A stretch of 64,000 bases of DNA from Nakamurella lactea DSM 19367 (lineage in GTDB: Bacteria > Actinomycetota > Actinomycetes > Mycobacteriales > Nakamurellaceae). A model generated the notes under the pieces. It saw only the letters and a list, made by a program, of their open reading frames with translations. It ran no database searches and had not been told where the DNA came from. A program made the translations under genes and the position numbers. Shown piece after piece: positions 37,767 to 47,528 of the stretch (the first letter of the stretch is position 1; every line of letters begins with the position of its first letter). The DNA is taken from the NCBI RefSeq assembly GCF_000426645.1, contig NZ_KE384550.1:84733-148732 (forward strand). The letters are read 5' to 3'.

Positions 37767-37876
37767 CAAATGCTCCAGGTGATCGGTGGGCTGCCCGGTT
37801 GCGGCCCTGTCACCTACTCCACGAACGACCGGCGCCGATTTTGCGCACGACGAAGATCGGTGAGGACGAAGATCGG

Positions 37877-38317
37877 TCAGCGCTGCCAGCGCACCACGCT
37901 GCGGCCGGACTCGGAGTGCAACACGACGTCGCCTCCCGGCGACGAACCGGTGGCGATCACCCGGCGAAGGGCGGCGACTTCCCGTTGCAGCGCGATGTTC
38001 TCCCGTTGCATTTCGGCCAGTCGCCGACGCAGTGCGTTCGCCCGCGCCTCCAGGTCGACGATCCGGCGGATGCCGGACCGGTTCACCCCGTCCTGCTGGG
38101 ACAGTCGTTGCATCTCGCGGAGCAGTTCGATGTCGCGTCGGGAGTAGCGGCGGCCACCGCCGGCTGCCCGGCCCGGCGACACCAGGCCCTCCCGGTCGTA
38201 GGTGCGCAGGGTCTGCGCGTGCATGCCGGCGAGCTCGGCGGCCACCGAGATCACATAGACCGGCTCGTCGGCCGAGATTCCGGTGGAATCCCAGCCGACG
38301 TTGCCGCCCCGTGTCAT
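37877..38317 (-). CDS. hspR: HspR, heat-shock repressor
   Basis: A 146-residue MerR-type repressor of actinobacterial heat-shock genes. The N-terminal winged helix PVYVISVAAELAGMHAQTLRTYDREGL has the MerR/HspR pattern and is followed by RRYSRRDIELLREMQRL. A C-terminal coiled coil (ALRRRLAEMQRENIALQREVAALRR) supports dimerisation. It lies at the end of the dnaK-grpE-dnaJ operon, as in Streptomyces and Mycobacterium, and uses DnaK as co-repressor there. HAIR sites occur upstream of dnaK and clpB in this window. The ATG at 38317 lies within a 17-nt tandem repeat. Confidence 0.92.
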   Translation of the reverse strand: MTRGGNVGWDSTGISADEPVYVISVAAELAGMHAQTLRTYDREGLVSPGRAAGGGRRYSRRDIELLREMQRLSQQDGVNRSGIRRIVDLEARANALRRRLAEMQRENIALQREVAALRRVIATGSSPGGDVVLHSESGRSVVRWQR

Positions 38318-38381
38318 CTGAATTCACCGGTCATCTGAACACACCGGTCAGCTGAATGCGCCGCTCGGCTGAACGCACCCG
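38314..38381. repeat. 17-nt degenerate tandem repeat at hspR start
   Basis: Four 17-nt units (38314-38330, 38331-38347, 38348-38364, 38365-38381). The first two are tcatctgaattcaccgg and tcatctgaacacaccgg; the last two are more diverged. The first unit contains the hspR start codon (CAT on the plus strand). The array fills most of the dnaJ-hspR gap. Confidence 0.75.
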
Positions 38382-38405
38382 CCCGCTCGATACGCCCGTC
38401 ATCGT

Positions 38406-39590
38406 TCACGCACCGGCCTTGGCGGCGATCGCGCTGGTGATCGCCTCGCGCGGATCGTCCGGAGTGGCGGCGGCGAACTCCGTCAGCGCCTTCGTCGCTT
38501 CGCTGGAAAGCTTTTGCGGGATGGACACTTCGACCGTCACGATCAGGTCGCCGGTGTGGTTCTTGCGGACCACCCCGGCACCCTTCACCCGGAACTTGCG
38601 ACCGGATGCGGTGCCGGCCGGCACCCGCAACGACACCGCATCGGTCAGGGTCGGCACGGTCAACGTTGTGCCCTGCACCAGCTCCGGGAAGGTCACCGGG
38701 ACGGTGAGCGTCAGGTTGTCGCCGGACCGGCCGAACAGCCGGTGCTTGCGGACATGCACCACCACGTACAGGTCGCCGGCGGGCCCACCGCCGAGGCCCG
38801 GCTCACCCCGGCCGGCCAGCTTGATCCTGGTCCCGTCGGACACCCCGGCCGGGATCCGGGTCTTGAGCGTTCGGGTCTTCTCGACGGTGCGCTCGCCGTG
38901 ACAGGTCGGGCACGGGTCGTCGATGATGCTGCCGGTGCCCGAGCAGTTCTGGCATGGCTCGCTGAAGGCGAAAGAGCCTTGGTTGCGAGTGATCAGCCCG
39001 GATCCGTGACAGACCGGGCAGGTGTGCGGGCTGGTCCCCGGGCGGGCGCCGGTGCCGTGGCAGGTGTCGCAGGTCCCGCGTTCGGTGATCCGCAGCGGCA
39101 CCAGCGTGCCGTTCATCGATTCCTCGAAGGTCAGCGTCACCGCGGTCTCCAGGTCGGCACCGCGCCGGGCCCTGACCCGGGAACCGCCTGCGGTCCCCCG
39201 GTTGAACAGGCCACCGAACAGATCGCCGATCCCGCCGGCACCACCGTCCGCCCCGCCCGCATTGCGGAACAGGTCGCCGAGGTCGAATCCGCCTGCGCCA
39301 CCGGCGGTTCCGCCGCCCGGGGCGTTCCCCTGGAAACCGCGGAACGCGCCGGAGGCGATCAGGTCGCGGGCCTCGTCATACTCTTTGCGCTTGTCGTTGT
39401 CGGACAGCACGTCATAGGCCTCGGACGCGGCCTTGAACTTCTCCTCCGCCTGCTTGTTGCCCGGGTTCTTGTCCGGATGCAGCTCGCGGGCCAGCTTGCG
39501 GTAGGTCTTCTTGATCTCGGCCGAGGTGGCCGTCTTGGGTACACCGAGTTCGGCGTAGTAGTCCTTCTCGTAGTAGTCCTGGACGGACAC
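38406..39590 (-). CDS. dnaJ: DnaJ co-chaperone
   Basis: A 394-residue class A Hsp40. J domain with the HPD motif ([12 protein letters not shown]), Gly-rich region, and four CxxCxGxG zinc-finger repeats ([32 protein letters not shown]). The C-terminal substrate-binding domain completes it. The start is GTG at 39590 after an AGGAGG site. It is separated from grpE by 24 bp and followed by hspR. Confidence 0.95.
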   Translation of the reverse strand: MSVQDYYEKDYYAELGVPKTATSAEIKKTYRKLARELHPDKNPGNKQAEEKFKAASEAYDVLSDNDKRKEYDEARDLIASGAFRGFQGNAPGGGTAGGAGGFDLGDLFRNAGGADGGAGGIGDLFGGLFNRGTAGGSRVRARRGADLETAVTLTFEESMNGTLVPLRITERGTCDTCHGTGARPGTSPHTCPVCHGSGLITRNQGSFAFSEPCQNCSGTGSIIDDPCPTCHGERTVEKTRTLKTRIPAGVSDGTRIKLAGRGEPGLGGGPAGDLYVVVHVRKHRLFGRSGDNLTLTVPVTFPELVQGTTLTVPTLTDAVSLRVPAGTASGRKFRVKGAGVVRKNHTGDLIVTVEVSIPQKLSSEATKALTEFAAATPDDPREAITSAIAAKAGA

Positions 39591-39614
39591 CCCGGCCTCC
39601 TCTCTGTTGCTCTG

Positions 39615-40360
39615 TTACTGCTGGTCTGTCGCTTCGGTCTCTGGTGTGTCGATGACGTCGTCGGCGCCGCTGCTTGCAGTATCCGCGTCCGCCGGAGCCT
39701 GCGCCTCGGTATCGTGCTCGGGACCGACCACCACCACCACGGCCGGCCTGGCCAGCCGATCGGACAGCGTGTAGCCGTGCCGGAGCACCTCGGCCACCGT
39801 CGGTTCGCTGACGTCGGACGAGGTGGTGAACTGCACCGCCTCGTGCAGCGCCGGGTCGAACGGGTCTCCCGGTGCTCCGACCCGCTCCAGGCCGAGCTTG
39901 CTCATCACACCGATCAGCTTGTCACTGACCGCCTTGAACGCGCCGGTCAGATCGCCGTGCGCCTCCGCCCGGTCCAGATCGTCCAGCACACCGAACAGCT
40001 CGGTGAGGACCGAGGCCTTCGCCGTCTGCACCACCAGTTCTCGATCGCGGTCGACCCGCTTGCGGTAGTTGGCGTACTCCGCCGTCACCCGCTGCAGATC
40101 GGCCGTGCGCTCGGCCGCCTCCTTCTTCGCGGCCTCCAGCTCGGGCCCGGTGGTGTCCACCGACAGCGGTTGCCCCGCGTTGTTCGGATCACCGGGATCG
40201 GATGGGCCGACCGGCCCGGGGAAACCCCCGGCGCCGGGCGACTGCTGCTCGCCGGGAACGTCCCGGCGGGCGCCGGTGGTCGGATCGAAGCGCCGCCGAT
40301 CGGTGAACTGGAACGGCTTGTCGCCGCTGTTGTTCTCCGGCCCGCCGCTATTCGGTGAGC

Positions 40361-40364
<4 letters not shown>
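39615..40364 (-). CDS. grpE: GrpE nucleotide-exchange factor
   Basis: A 249-residue GrpE that releases ADP from DnaK. A disordered Pro/Gly-rich N terminus of about 75 residues precedes the long helical coiled-coil ([35 protein letters not shown]). The beta domain has [10 protein letters not shown] and [19 protein letters not shown]. The start is GTG at 40364, overlapping the dnaK stop by four bases (GTGA). Confidence 0.95.
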
Positions 40365-42247
<1,883 letters not shown>

Positions 42248-42399
42248 GCGATTCCTCCTTGTTGGCCGGCACTGATCGCCGGCACGGGTTGGCCGGCTCT
42301 GTGCGCCGACGGCGCCCGACTGGCTCTTGGCAGTGTTGCTACGAAACGACTCAATGCCTGCCCCAGCATGCAACCGATGGCGGTCGATCCGCAAGGCGA

Positions 42400-42420
42400 C
42401 TTGAGCCGCTCCGACTCAAC
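42400..42420. promoter_or_regulatory. HAIR element (HspR operator) of dnaK operon
   Basis: CTTGAGC, a 7-nt spacer, then ACTCAAC, close to the HAIR consensus CTTGAGT-N7-ACTCAAG. It is 153 bp upstream of the dnaK ATG. Spacing is the same as in the clpB site. It predicts HspR autoregulation of its own operon. Confidence 0.82.
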
Positions 42421-42561
42421 TTCACTAAATGTTCCAACGGGCAGTGACCGCGGATTGTTCCCGGCCGGCGTGTCAGCGGGGGGTGCGGGCGGCGGGGTGC
42501 CTGCTCGTCCGCCGCTCGTCGGGCCGCTCCACCGGCGTCTCGGGGGCGCGCGGCGGGAGCC

Positions 42562-42623
42562 TCGCAACGCAAATCGTGGTTCGCAGGGCAAATTCGCCCT
42601 GCGAACCACTGGTGGCCTTGCGA
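42562..42623. promoter_or_regulatory. Large palindrome in dnaK/divergent intergenic region
   Basis: Perfect 14-bp arms gtggttcgcagggc (42576-42589) and gccctgcgaaccac (42596-42609) with a six-base loop. Outer partial arms tcgcaa (42562-42567) and ttgcga (42618-42623) extend it. It lies between the HAIR site of dnaK and the plus-strand 73-residue gene, so it could be an operator for that gene or a folded 5' leader. The rest of the 440-bp region (42248-42687) shows no other gene. Confidence 0.6.
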
Positions 42624-42687
42624 AGCCCAGGGCAGCCGCACCGGCTCAGGGCCGCACGGGACTCCGGCGCGCGTCTACATTGGGTTC

Positions 42688-42909
42688 ATGGGAATGCTGG
42701 CGAACCCGTTCGACCGAGGCAAGCTGCGCCACGACGGCGGGGAGAGCGGCGACGGCCAGCAGCATCCGCTGGTCGACATCGACCTGGAGTCCGGCGTCGT
42801 TCGGATCGCGCCGGCCCCGCCCCGTGCTGAACCCGGCCCGGCAGAGTCCGATCCGGCAGAGTCCGATCCGGCCGACGCCGATCCGGCCGATGCCGAGGCC
42901 ACCGACTGA
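42688..42909 (+). CDS. Small acidic hypothetical protein
   Basis: A 73-residue acidic protein. The N-terminal half MGMLANPFDRGKLRHDGG and VDIDLESGVVRIAP look like real structure. The C-terminal 20 residues are four 5-residue repeats (AESDP, AESDP, ADADP, ADAEA), encoded by 15-nt tandem repeats at 42841-42900. No Shine-Dalgarno is visible; a TACATT-like -10 just upstream would make the mRNA leaderless. The opposite-strand Ser-rich frame is a shadow of the repeats. No known family is recognised. Confidence 0.55.
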   Translation: MGMLANPFDRGKLRHDGGESGDGQQHPLVDIDLESGVVRIAPAPPRAEPGPAESDPAESDPADADPADAEATD

Positions 42910-42921
42910 CGACGTTCGTCG

Positions 42922-43017
42922 TCAGCCCAGGTCCAATCCGGCGAACAGGTCGTCAGCCCCGTCCGGCAGCGGCGCCCCGGATGCCGGCCGGAAGCACTCG
43001 TCCCGGAACCGGCCGGG
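42922..43017 (-). pseudogene. Remnant of mca 3' end
   Basis: On the minus strand this encodes GRFRDECFRPASGAPLPDG plus ADDLFAGLDLG and a stop. It matches the last 30 residues of intact Mca (GRLWEECFRLASGVPLPDG plus ADDLFAGLTLD) at about 23 of 30 positions and roughly 85-90% of bases by eye, including an identical run of about 33 bases. Homology stops abruptly at about 43018. It has no start and cannot be a gene on its own. It lies in the same orientation as mca and defines a direct repeat with 50583-50678. Confidence 0.85.
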
Positions 43018-43027
43018 CGAAAGGGAA

Positions 43028-43057
43028 ACGGGCCACCGCCCGAAGGCGGTGGCCCGT
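43028..43057 (-). terminator. Terminator hairpin of subtilase gene
   Basis: Arms acgggccaccgcc (43028-43040) and ggcggtggcccgt (43045-43057) with a CGAA loop. On the minus strand the stem is followed by TTTCCCTTTC. It lies 25 bp after the subtilase stop, the expected place for its intrinsic terminator. Confidence 0.8.
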
Positions 43058-43081
43058 CGCCCCTGCGAGGCCGGGTGAGGG

Positions 43082-46000
43082 TCAGCCTCGATCGTGCAGG
43101 GCGAAGGCCCGCAGGCTGGTCTGTTCGACCGTGTTGCCGGCGGCGTCCCTGGCCGTCACCTTCAGGCTGACGGCGCCCGAGGTCCTGACCAGCTTCGGAT
43201 AGCGGGCGGTGACCCGGAAGGTCCCGTCCTTGCCCTTGCGCAGCTTCGCCGACGTCCAGGTCTCGCCGTCATCGGTGCTGTAGGAGACCGTGGCGCCGGT
43301 GATCTTCGGCGCCGCCAGCGCGCCGGGCTGGTGATACGCCCGGACGGTGAAGACGTGCTTGCCGGTGAGCACGGTGTTGTCCGCCCGGAGGGTGTTGCCC
43401 AGGTCGTAGCCGGCGAACACCAGTGGATCCGGATGGCAGGGCTCGGTCTTGCCGGCGAAGATGGTTCCGACGCAGGCATATCCGGGTGCAAGTTCACCAT
43501 CGGCCGGAGCGGTCGAGGTGAAGTTCCAGACGTTGCTGGTGCCGGCACCGCTCTGGGTGAGTCGGTAACGGGTCGGTTCCGCAGCCAGCTTGAACCCCGG
43601 AACCGGCAGCCCCCATGGTGCGCGTGGCACCTCGGCCCCGTTGGCGGTCATCGACACGTTCGCGTTGACCACGGCACCTCCGACCACCTTGCCGCTGTCG
43701 TTCATCCTCAGGTAGTTCGGATAGAACACCTCGCCCTGCCGGCACATCACGCACTGTTGCACGGCGTAGCTGTTCTCGATCGGCGACACCAGTTCGGCTC
43801 CCGGGGTCACCGCGACCGTGGCCCACTGCTCCACCGTCGATGCCGGGGCATTGAGCGCCCGGTGGTTGTTCGTCCAGGTCCCGCTCGGGTTCTGGACCTG
43901 GAGGTTGGCCATCACGTCGGGATAGAGCGGGCCGTAGTACTCGGTGTGCTCGCCCTGCCCGGCGACCGCCATCGCCGTGATGATGCTGACCCCGTCCGTC
44001 GCGGTCTTTTCGTGCCAGGCCTTGAACGCCACCCCCTGAGCGGCGGCCGAGAAGTGCGACCGCATCGTGACCAGGTCCCGGGCGGTGACCCGGAAGCGCA
44101 GCGAACCGGGGATCCGGTCGTGCAGGTACTTCTTCAGGTTGTAGGTGTAGTCGATGTCCGGGTTGCTGGTCACGTCGATGGTCACCGGGCCGCGACCGAC
44201 TTGGGCTCGCAGCTTCGCCCCGGCGGCCGGCGAGATCTCGGTGACCGGCAGCGGATGCGGATCGCCACCGTTGTAGGACGGGGCGGGGGCCGAGCAGCGA
44301 GAGTCGAGCTTGGCTGGGAACGTCACCACGCCGACCGCGCCGGCAGCCTTCAGGGCGGCCAACCGTTCGTTGACCACGACGCAGCCGAACGCCTCGTCAG
44401 GCACCTGCTCCTCGTCCGGGTCGAGTACCTCCAGCGCCAGTTTGCCCCGCAGATCGAGGCCCTTGAGGTCGTCCGGCTTGGCGAGGTTGACGTAGGCCAC
44501 CTTGAGTCGTTGCTTGCCCTCGGGGAACGGCTGGTATCCAAAGGCGGACAGCGACATACCCTCGTCGAAATACCCGTCGATCCAGTTCGCTAACTTCTCC
44601 TTGCGCGGGCTGATCACCGTCAGATCCAGCTGCGGATTGATGAACGCCCGCTGCAGGGCCAGCGAGAACTCGCCCTTGGTCACCCGCGCGGTCGGTGTCG
44701 CCATCGTCCATTGACTGCGACCGATTTCCATCGAGGACACCCGACGGCCGTCGACCAAGGTGCGGGCGATTGTCGTCTGGATCTGCGGCGCCTCCTGCTG
44801 GTGCGGCTTCGGGGTATCGAATTCGATCGGCACCGCGGACCTTGCGTCCAGAGTGATGTCGGTGTCGCCGGTGACGGTGAGCTCCGGGTTGAGCAGCAGG
44901 GTCTGTCCGAACCGGCCCTCGTCGTTCTGCTGGTTCAGCCACTGGGTGATCTGGTAGGTGCCGGCGGCGACCCGATAGCGCAGCACGCCCGGCGCGACCT
45001 GAACGCCGCCCTTGACCCCGGCCACGCCGGGCACGTCGATGGCCAGCACGGAGCTGGTCAGCCCGGTCACCCAGGCCTCGGGGGCCGGATTGCCGTGGTG
45101 GTCGAGGGTGTGCACCGTCAGGTCGTACTTCCTGGGTTCGCGGAGCACTGCGGCAGGGGTGGTCAGCCGGACCTCACCCGCGGCGTCGACGGCGGTCACG
45201 CTGCCGGCGTAGCGCCCGGCGGCGAGGTTGGTGACATCCAGGGTGACGGTGGCTGTTGCGGTGCCGCCGGCCGGCACCGTGACGGTCTGGTCGGCGGTCA
45301 GCGAGCCGTCGACCGGGTCGCCGGACAGGGTGCGGATGGTCGGGGTCAGGGTGAGGGTGAGGTCGGCGTTACCGGCGTTGGCGTATTCGATCTGCTGCTC
45401 GATCGGGGCCGGGGTTTCTTCGAACGGCACAGTGCCGAAGTCCAGGTTGACCGTCCGGGACACCACCCGTTGGGTGGCCGCACGGCCGATATCGACCCGG
45501 CCGGCGCCGACCTCAAAGGCGGTGTAGCCAACCTCTTTGGCGGTGCTCATCAGCCCGGCCTTGAGCTGCGCCGGTGTCCAGTCCGGATGCACCTGCGCCA
45601 GAATGGCCGCCGAACCCGCGACGTGCGGGGTGGCCATCGAGGTGCCGTTCAGCGAGGTGTACAGCGCGTCGACCGGCGAGCCGAGGCTGGTGCCGGCCGC
45701 CCTGGCGGCGACGATGTTCACCCCGGGCGCGGCGATGTCGGGCTTCAGCGCGCCGTCGGTGCGCGGGCCGCGGCTGGAGAAGTTCGCCAGCTTGTCGCTC
45801 TTGTCGGTGGCGGCGACGGTGAGTGCCTCTGCGGCGGCGCCCGGCGTTCCGACGGTCCCGGCGACCGGTCCGGCATTGCCGGCGGCGATGACGAACAGCG
45901 CGCCGGTGCTGTCGGTCAGGTTGTTCACCGCCTGGCTCATCGGGTCGCTGCCGTCGGTGGGATCGCCGCCCAGGCTCATCGAGACGACGTCCGCGTGCTC

Positions 46001-47173
46001 CTGTTCGGTCGCCCACTCCATCCCGTCGATGATGGTCGAGGACGGGCCGCTGCCGGCGTTGTCCAGCACCTTGCCGATCAGCAGGTCGGCGCCGGGCGCG
46101 ACACCCTTCCTCAGGCCGTTGGAGGCGTTCCCGGTGCCGGCCACCGTCGCGGCGACGTGGGTGCCGTGGCCGTGGCCGTCGACAATCCCCTCTCCGGCGA
46201 TGAATCCCTTGCTGGCCTTGACCTTCCCGGCCACGTCGGGATGCGTCTCGTCGATCCCGGTGTCCAGGACGGCGACCCGGACCCCGGTTCCGTCGAACCC
46301 GGCCTCCCAGGCGGTCGGCGCACCGATCAGCGGCACGCTCTGGTCCAGGGTGACCGACACCTTCCGGTCGAGCCAGATCTTCTCGATGCCGGCCTGCAGC
46401 TCGCCGGATTGCGCGGCCCTGGTGCCGAATTTCGGCGCCTGGGCCTGGTGCACCGTCGACCAGAAGTCGGAGGCCTTGGCCTTGGTCACGTCGACCGCCG
46501 CGCCGCCGATGCTGTCCAGCTCGCGGGTGGCCGTGCTGGCCGGCAGTGCCTTGGCGGTGGCCATCGCCGAAGCGGCCCTGCGGGTATCCGGGTACTGCAC
46601 GATCACCGGCATCTTGGCGGTCTGATCATCGGTGAATCCGTTGTCCGCCAGGTATTTCACATCGAAGAGCGAGCGATCGAGCACCCCGGCGTCGACTGCC
46701 GGCCCGGCGTCGGACGGAACCACGAAGATGCCGTCGGGGCCGGCGTCGACGTTGAACATCGGCGTACTGCCGTCCGGCCGCTCGGCGGGCATCGGTATCG
46801 CGTCGTAGCCGCCGTCGGCGGTCGGCGTCACCCGGACGTGATCGCCGGTGATCAGGGTGATGGTCCGGCCGTTGTCCGCGGTCGTCGCGCCGGCGCCAGT
46901 GCTGGCGGCCGCGGCCGAAACGGGCTGATCGTGGATCACCGTGAGCGGCGCCGCCGAACCGCCAGTGCCCGTGAGGGATCCGGCGGCAGCGTCAGGGGTG
47001 ACCGATCCGTCCGGCTCGGCCGCGGTGCTCGGGGCCGCATACAGCCCCGCCGCGATCAGCGCGGCAGCGGTGACGGCGCCGAGGGATCTACGTCGGCTCA
47101 GTTCTCTTCTGGGGCGCCCGGCGGCCGGTGGGCCGGCAAGTAACGACGATGCGGTGACGGGTTGTCGTCTCAT
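43082..47173 (-). CDS. Secreted S8 subtilisin-like peptidase, large
   Basis: A 1363-residue exported serine protease. The twin-arginine-like/Sec signal has RRRSLGAVTAAALIAAGLYAA. A propeptide-like region of about 250 residues follows. The S8 domain (about 285-565) has the catalytic triad in VAVLDTGID (Asp about 303), GHGHGTHVAA (His about 339) and NGTSMATPHVAG (Ser about 511), with the oxyanion Asn in AAGNAG. The remaining 800 residues hold beta-rich domains, a PA-like segment (KLALEVLDPDEE to VVVNERLAALKAAGAVGVV) and a C-terminal Ig-like end (VTARDAAGNTVEQ). It is followed by a good terminator and flanked by mca sequence on the far side. The target is unknown; it could process proteins or the nearby peptide. 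Confidence 0.93.
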   Translation of the reverse strand: MRRQPVTASSLLAGPPAAGRPRRELSRRRSLGAVTAAALIAAGLYAAPSTAAEPDGSVTPDAAAGSLTGTGGSAAPLTVIHDQPVSAAAASTGAGATTADNGRTITLITGDHVRVTPTADGGYDAIPMPAERPDGSTPMFNVDAGPDGIFVVPSDAGPAVDAGVLDRSLFDVKYLADNGFTDDQTAKMPVIVQYPDTRRAASAMATAKALPASTATRELDSIGGAAVDVTKAKASDFWSTVHQAQAPKFGTRAAQSGELQAGIEKIWLDRKVSVTLDQSVPLIGAPTAWEAGFDGTGVRVAVLDTGIDETHPDVAGKVKASKGFIAGEGIVDGHGHGTHVAATVAGTGNASNGLRKGVAPGADLLIGKVLDNAGSGPSSTIIDGMEWATEQEHADVVSMSLGGDPTDGSDPMSQAVNNLTDSTGALFVIAAGNAGPVAGTVGTPGAAAEALTVAATDKSDKLANFSSRGPRTDGALKPDIAAPGVNIVAARAAGTSLGSPVDALYTSLNGTSMATPHVAGSAAILAQVHPDWTPAQLKAGLMSTAKEVGYTAFEVGAGRVDIGRAATQRVVSRTVNLDFGTVPFEETPAPIEQQIEYANAGNADLTLTLTPTIRTLSGDPVDGSLTADQTVTVPAGGTATATVTLDVTNLAAGRYAGSVTAVDAAGEVRLTTPAAVLREPRKYDLTVHTLDHHGNPAPEAWVTGLTSSVLAIDVPGVAGVKGGVQVAPGVLRYRVAAGTYQITQWLNQQNDEGRFGQTLLLNPELTVTGDTDITLDARSAVPIEFDTPKPHQQEAPQIQTTIARTLVDGRRVSSMEIGRSQWTMATPTARVTKGEFSLALQRAFINPQLDLTVISPRKEKLANWIDGYFDEGMSLSAFGYQPFPEGKQRLKVAYVNLAKPDDLKGLDLRGKLALEVLDPDEEQVPDEAFGCVVVNERLAALKAAGAVGVVTFPAKLDSRCSAPAPSYNGGDPHPLPVTEISPAAGAKLRAQVGRGPVTIDVTSNPDIDYTYNLKKYLHDRIPGSLRFRVTARDLVTMRSHFSAAAQGVAFKAWHEKTATDGVSIITAMAVAGQGEHTEYYGPLYPDVMANLQVQNPSGTWTNNHRALNAPASTVEQWATVAVTPGAELVSPIENSYAVQQCVMCRQGEVFYPNYLRMNDSGKVVGGAVVNANVSMTANGAEVPRAPWGLPVPGFKLAAEPTRYRLTQSGAGTSNVWNFTSTAPADGELAPGYACVGTIFAGKTEPCHPDPLVFAGYDLGNTLRADNTVLTGKHVFTVRAYHQPGALAAPKITGATVSYSTDDGETWTSAKLRKGKDGTFRVTARYPKLVRTSGAVSLKVTARDAAGNTVEQTSLRAFALHDRG

Positions 47174-47244
47174 GGGTTATGGCTCTTCCTGTCAGGTCGG
47201 TCGGTTTGGAGGGTTCGATCGGGGCACGGCTCTGCTGATCGGGA

Positions 47245-47427
47245 TCAGAGCGGCTCGTAGGCGTCGACGCCGGCCTCCTCGGTGCCGGCTGGCCCGGCGG
47301 GTCTTTCGACTTCCGGTACCGGGGCTGCCTCCTCACTCGGAGGGCCGTCGGTGCGCTCGGTGCGCGGATCGCGGCGGGCGGTCGCAGCGAGCGGCAGTGC
47401 TGAGGTGACATTGTTCGGATCGTTCAT
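47245..47427 (-). CDS. 60-residue hydrophilic peptide, hypothetical
   Basis: A 60-residue ORF 71 bp upstream of the subtilase gene on the same strand, with a GGGAGAG ribosome site before ATG 47427. The sequence is Pro/Glu/Ala-rich (PLAATARRDPRTERTDG, then EEAAPVPEVE), has no cysteine and no hydrophobic helix, and ends in GVDAYEPL. It could be a leader or substrate peptide for the subtilase, a RiPP-like precursor or simply noise. No modification enzymes are seen nearby. Confidence 0.4.
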   Translation of the reverse strand: MNDPNNVTSALPLAATARRDPRTERTDGPPSEEAAPVPEVERPAGPAGTEEAGVDAYEPL

Positions 47428-47528
47428 CGGTGGGGCTCTCCCGGGGTTTTCGTCCTCCCGGCGACTATCGGCCGATCGACGGGTGACCGCGATCGCTCAG
47501 ATGAACCAAAGTGAAGATTCCCGAGCGA

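Noticed and set aside
42675-42902. Opposite-strand Ser/Ala-rich 75-residue frame
   Set aside because: It is the shadow of the 15-nt repeats encoding the acidic protein; its start has no ribosome site.
42922-43017. A small independent gene
   Set aside because: The stretch has no start or ribosome site and matches only the end of Mca, so it is a remnant.
42429-43078. Long plus-strand open frame
   Set aside because: It is Arg/Pro-rich and merges the palindrome, the small gene in another frame and the mca remnant; typical high-GC noise.
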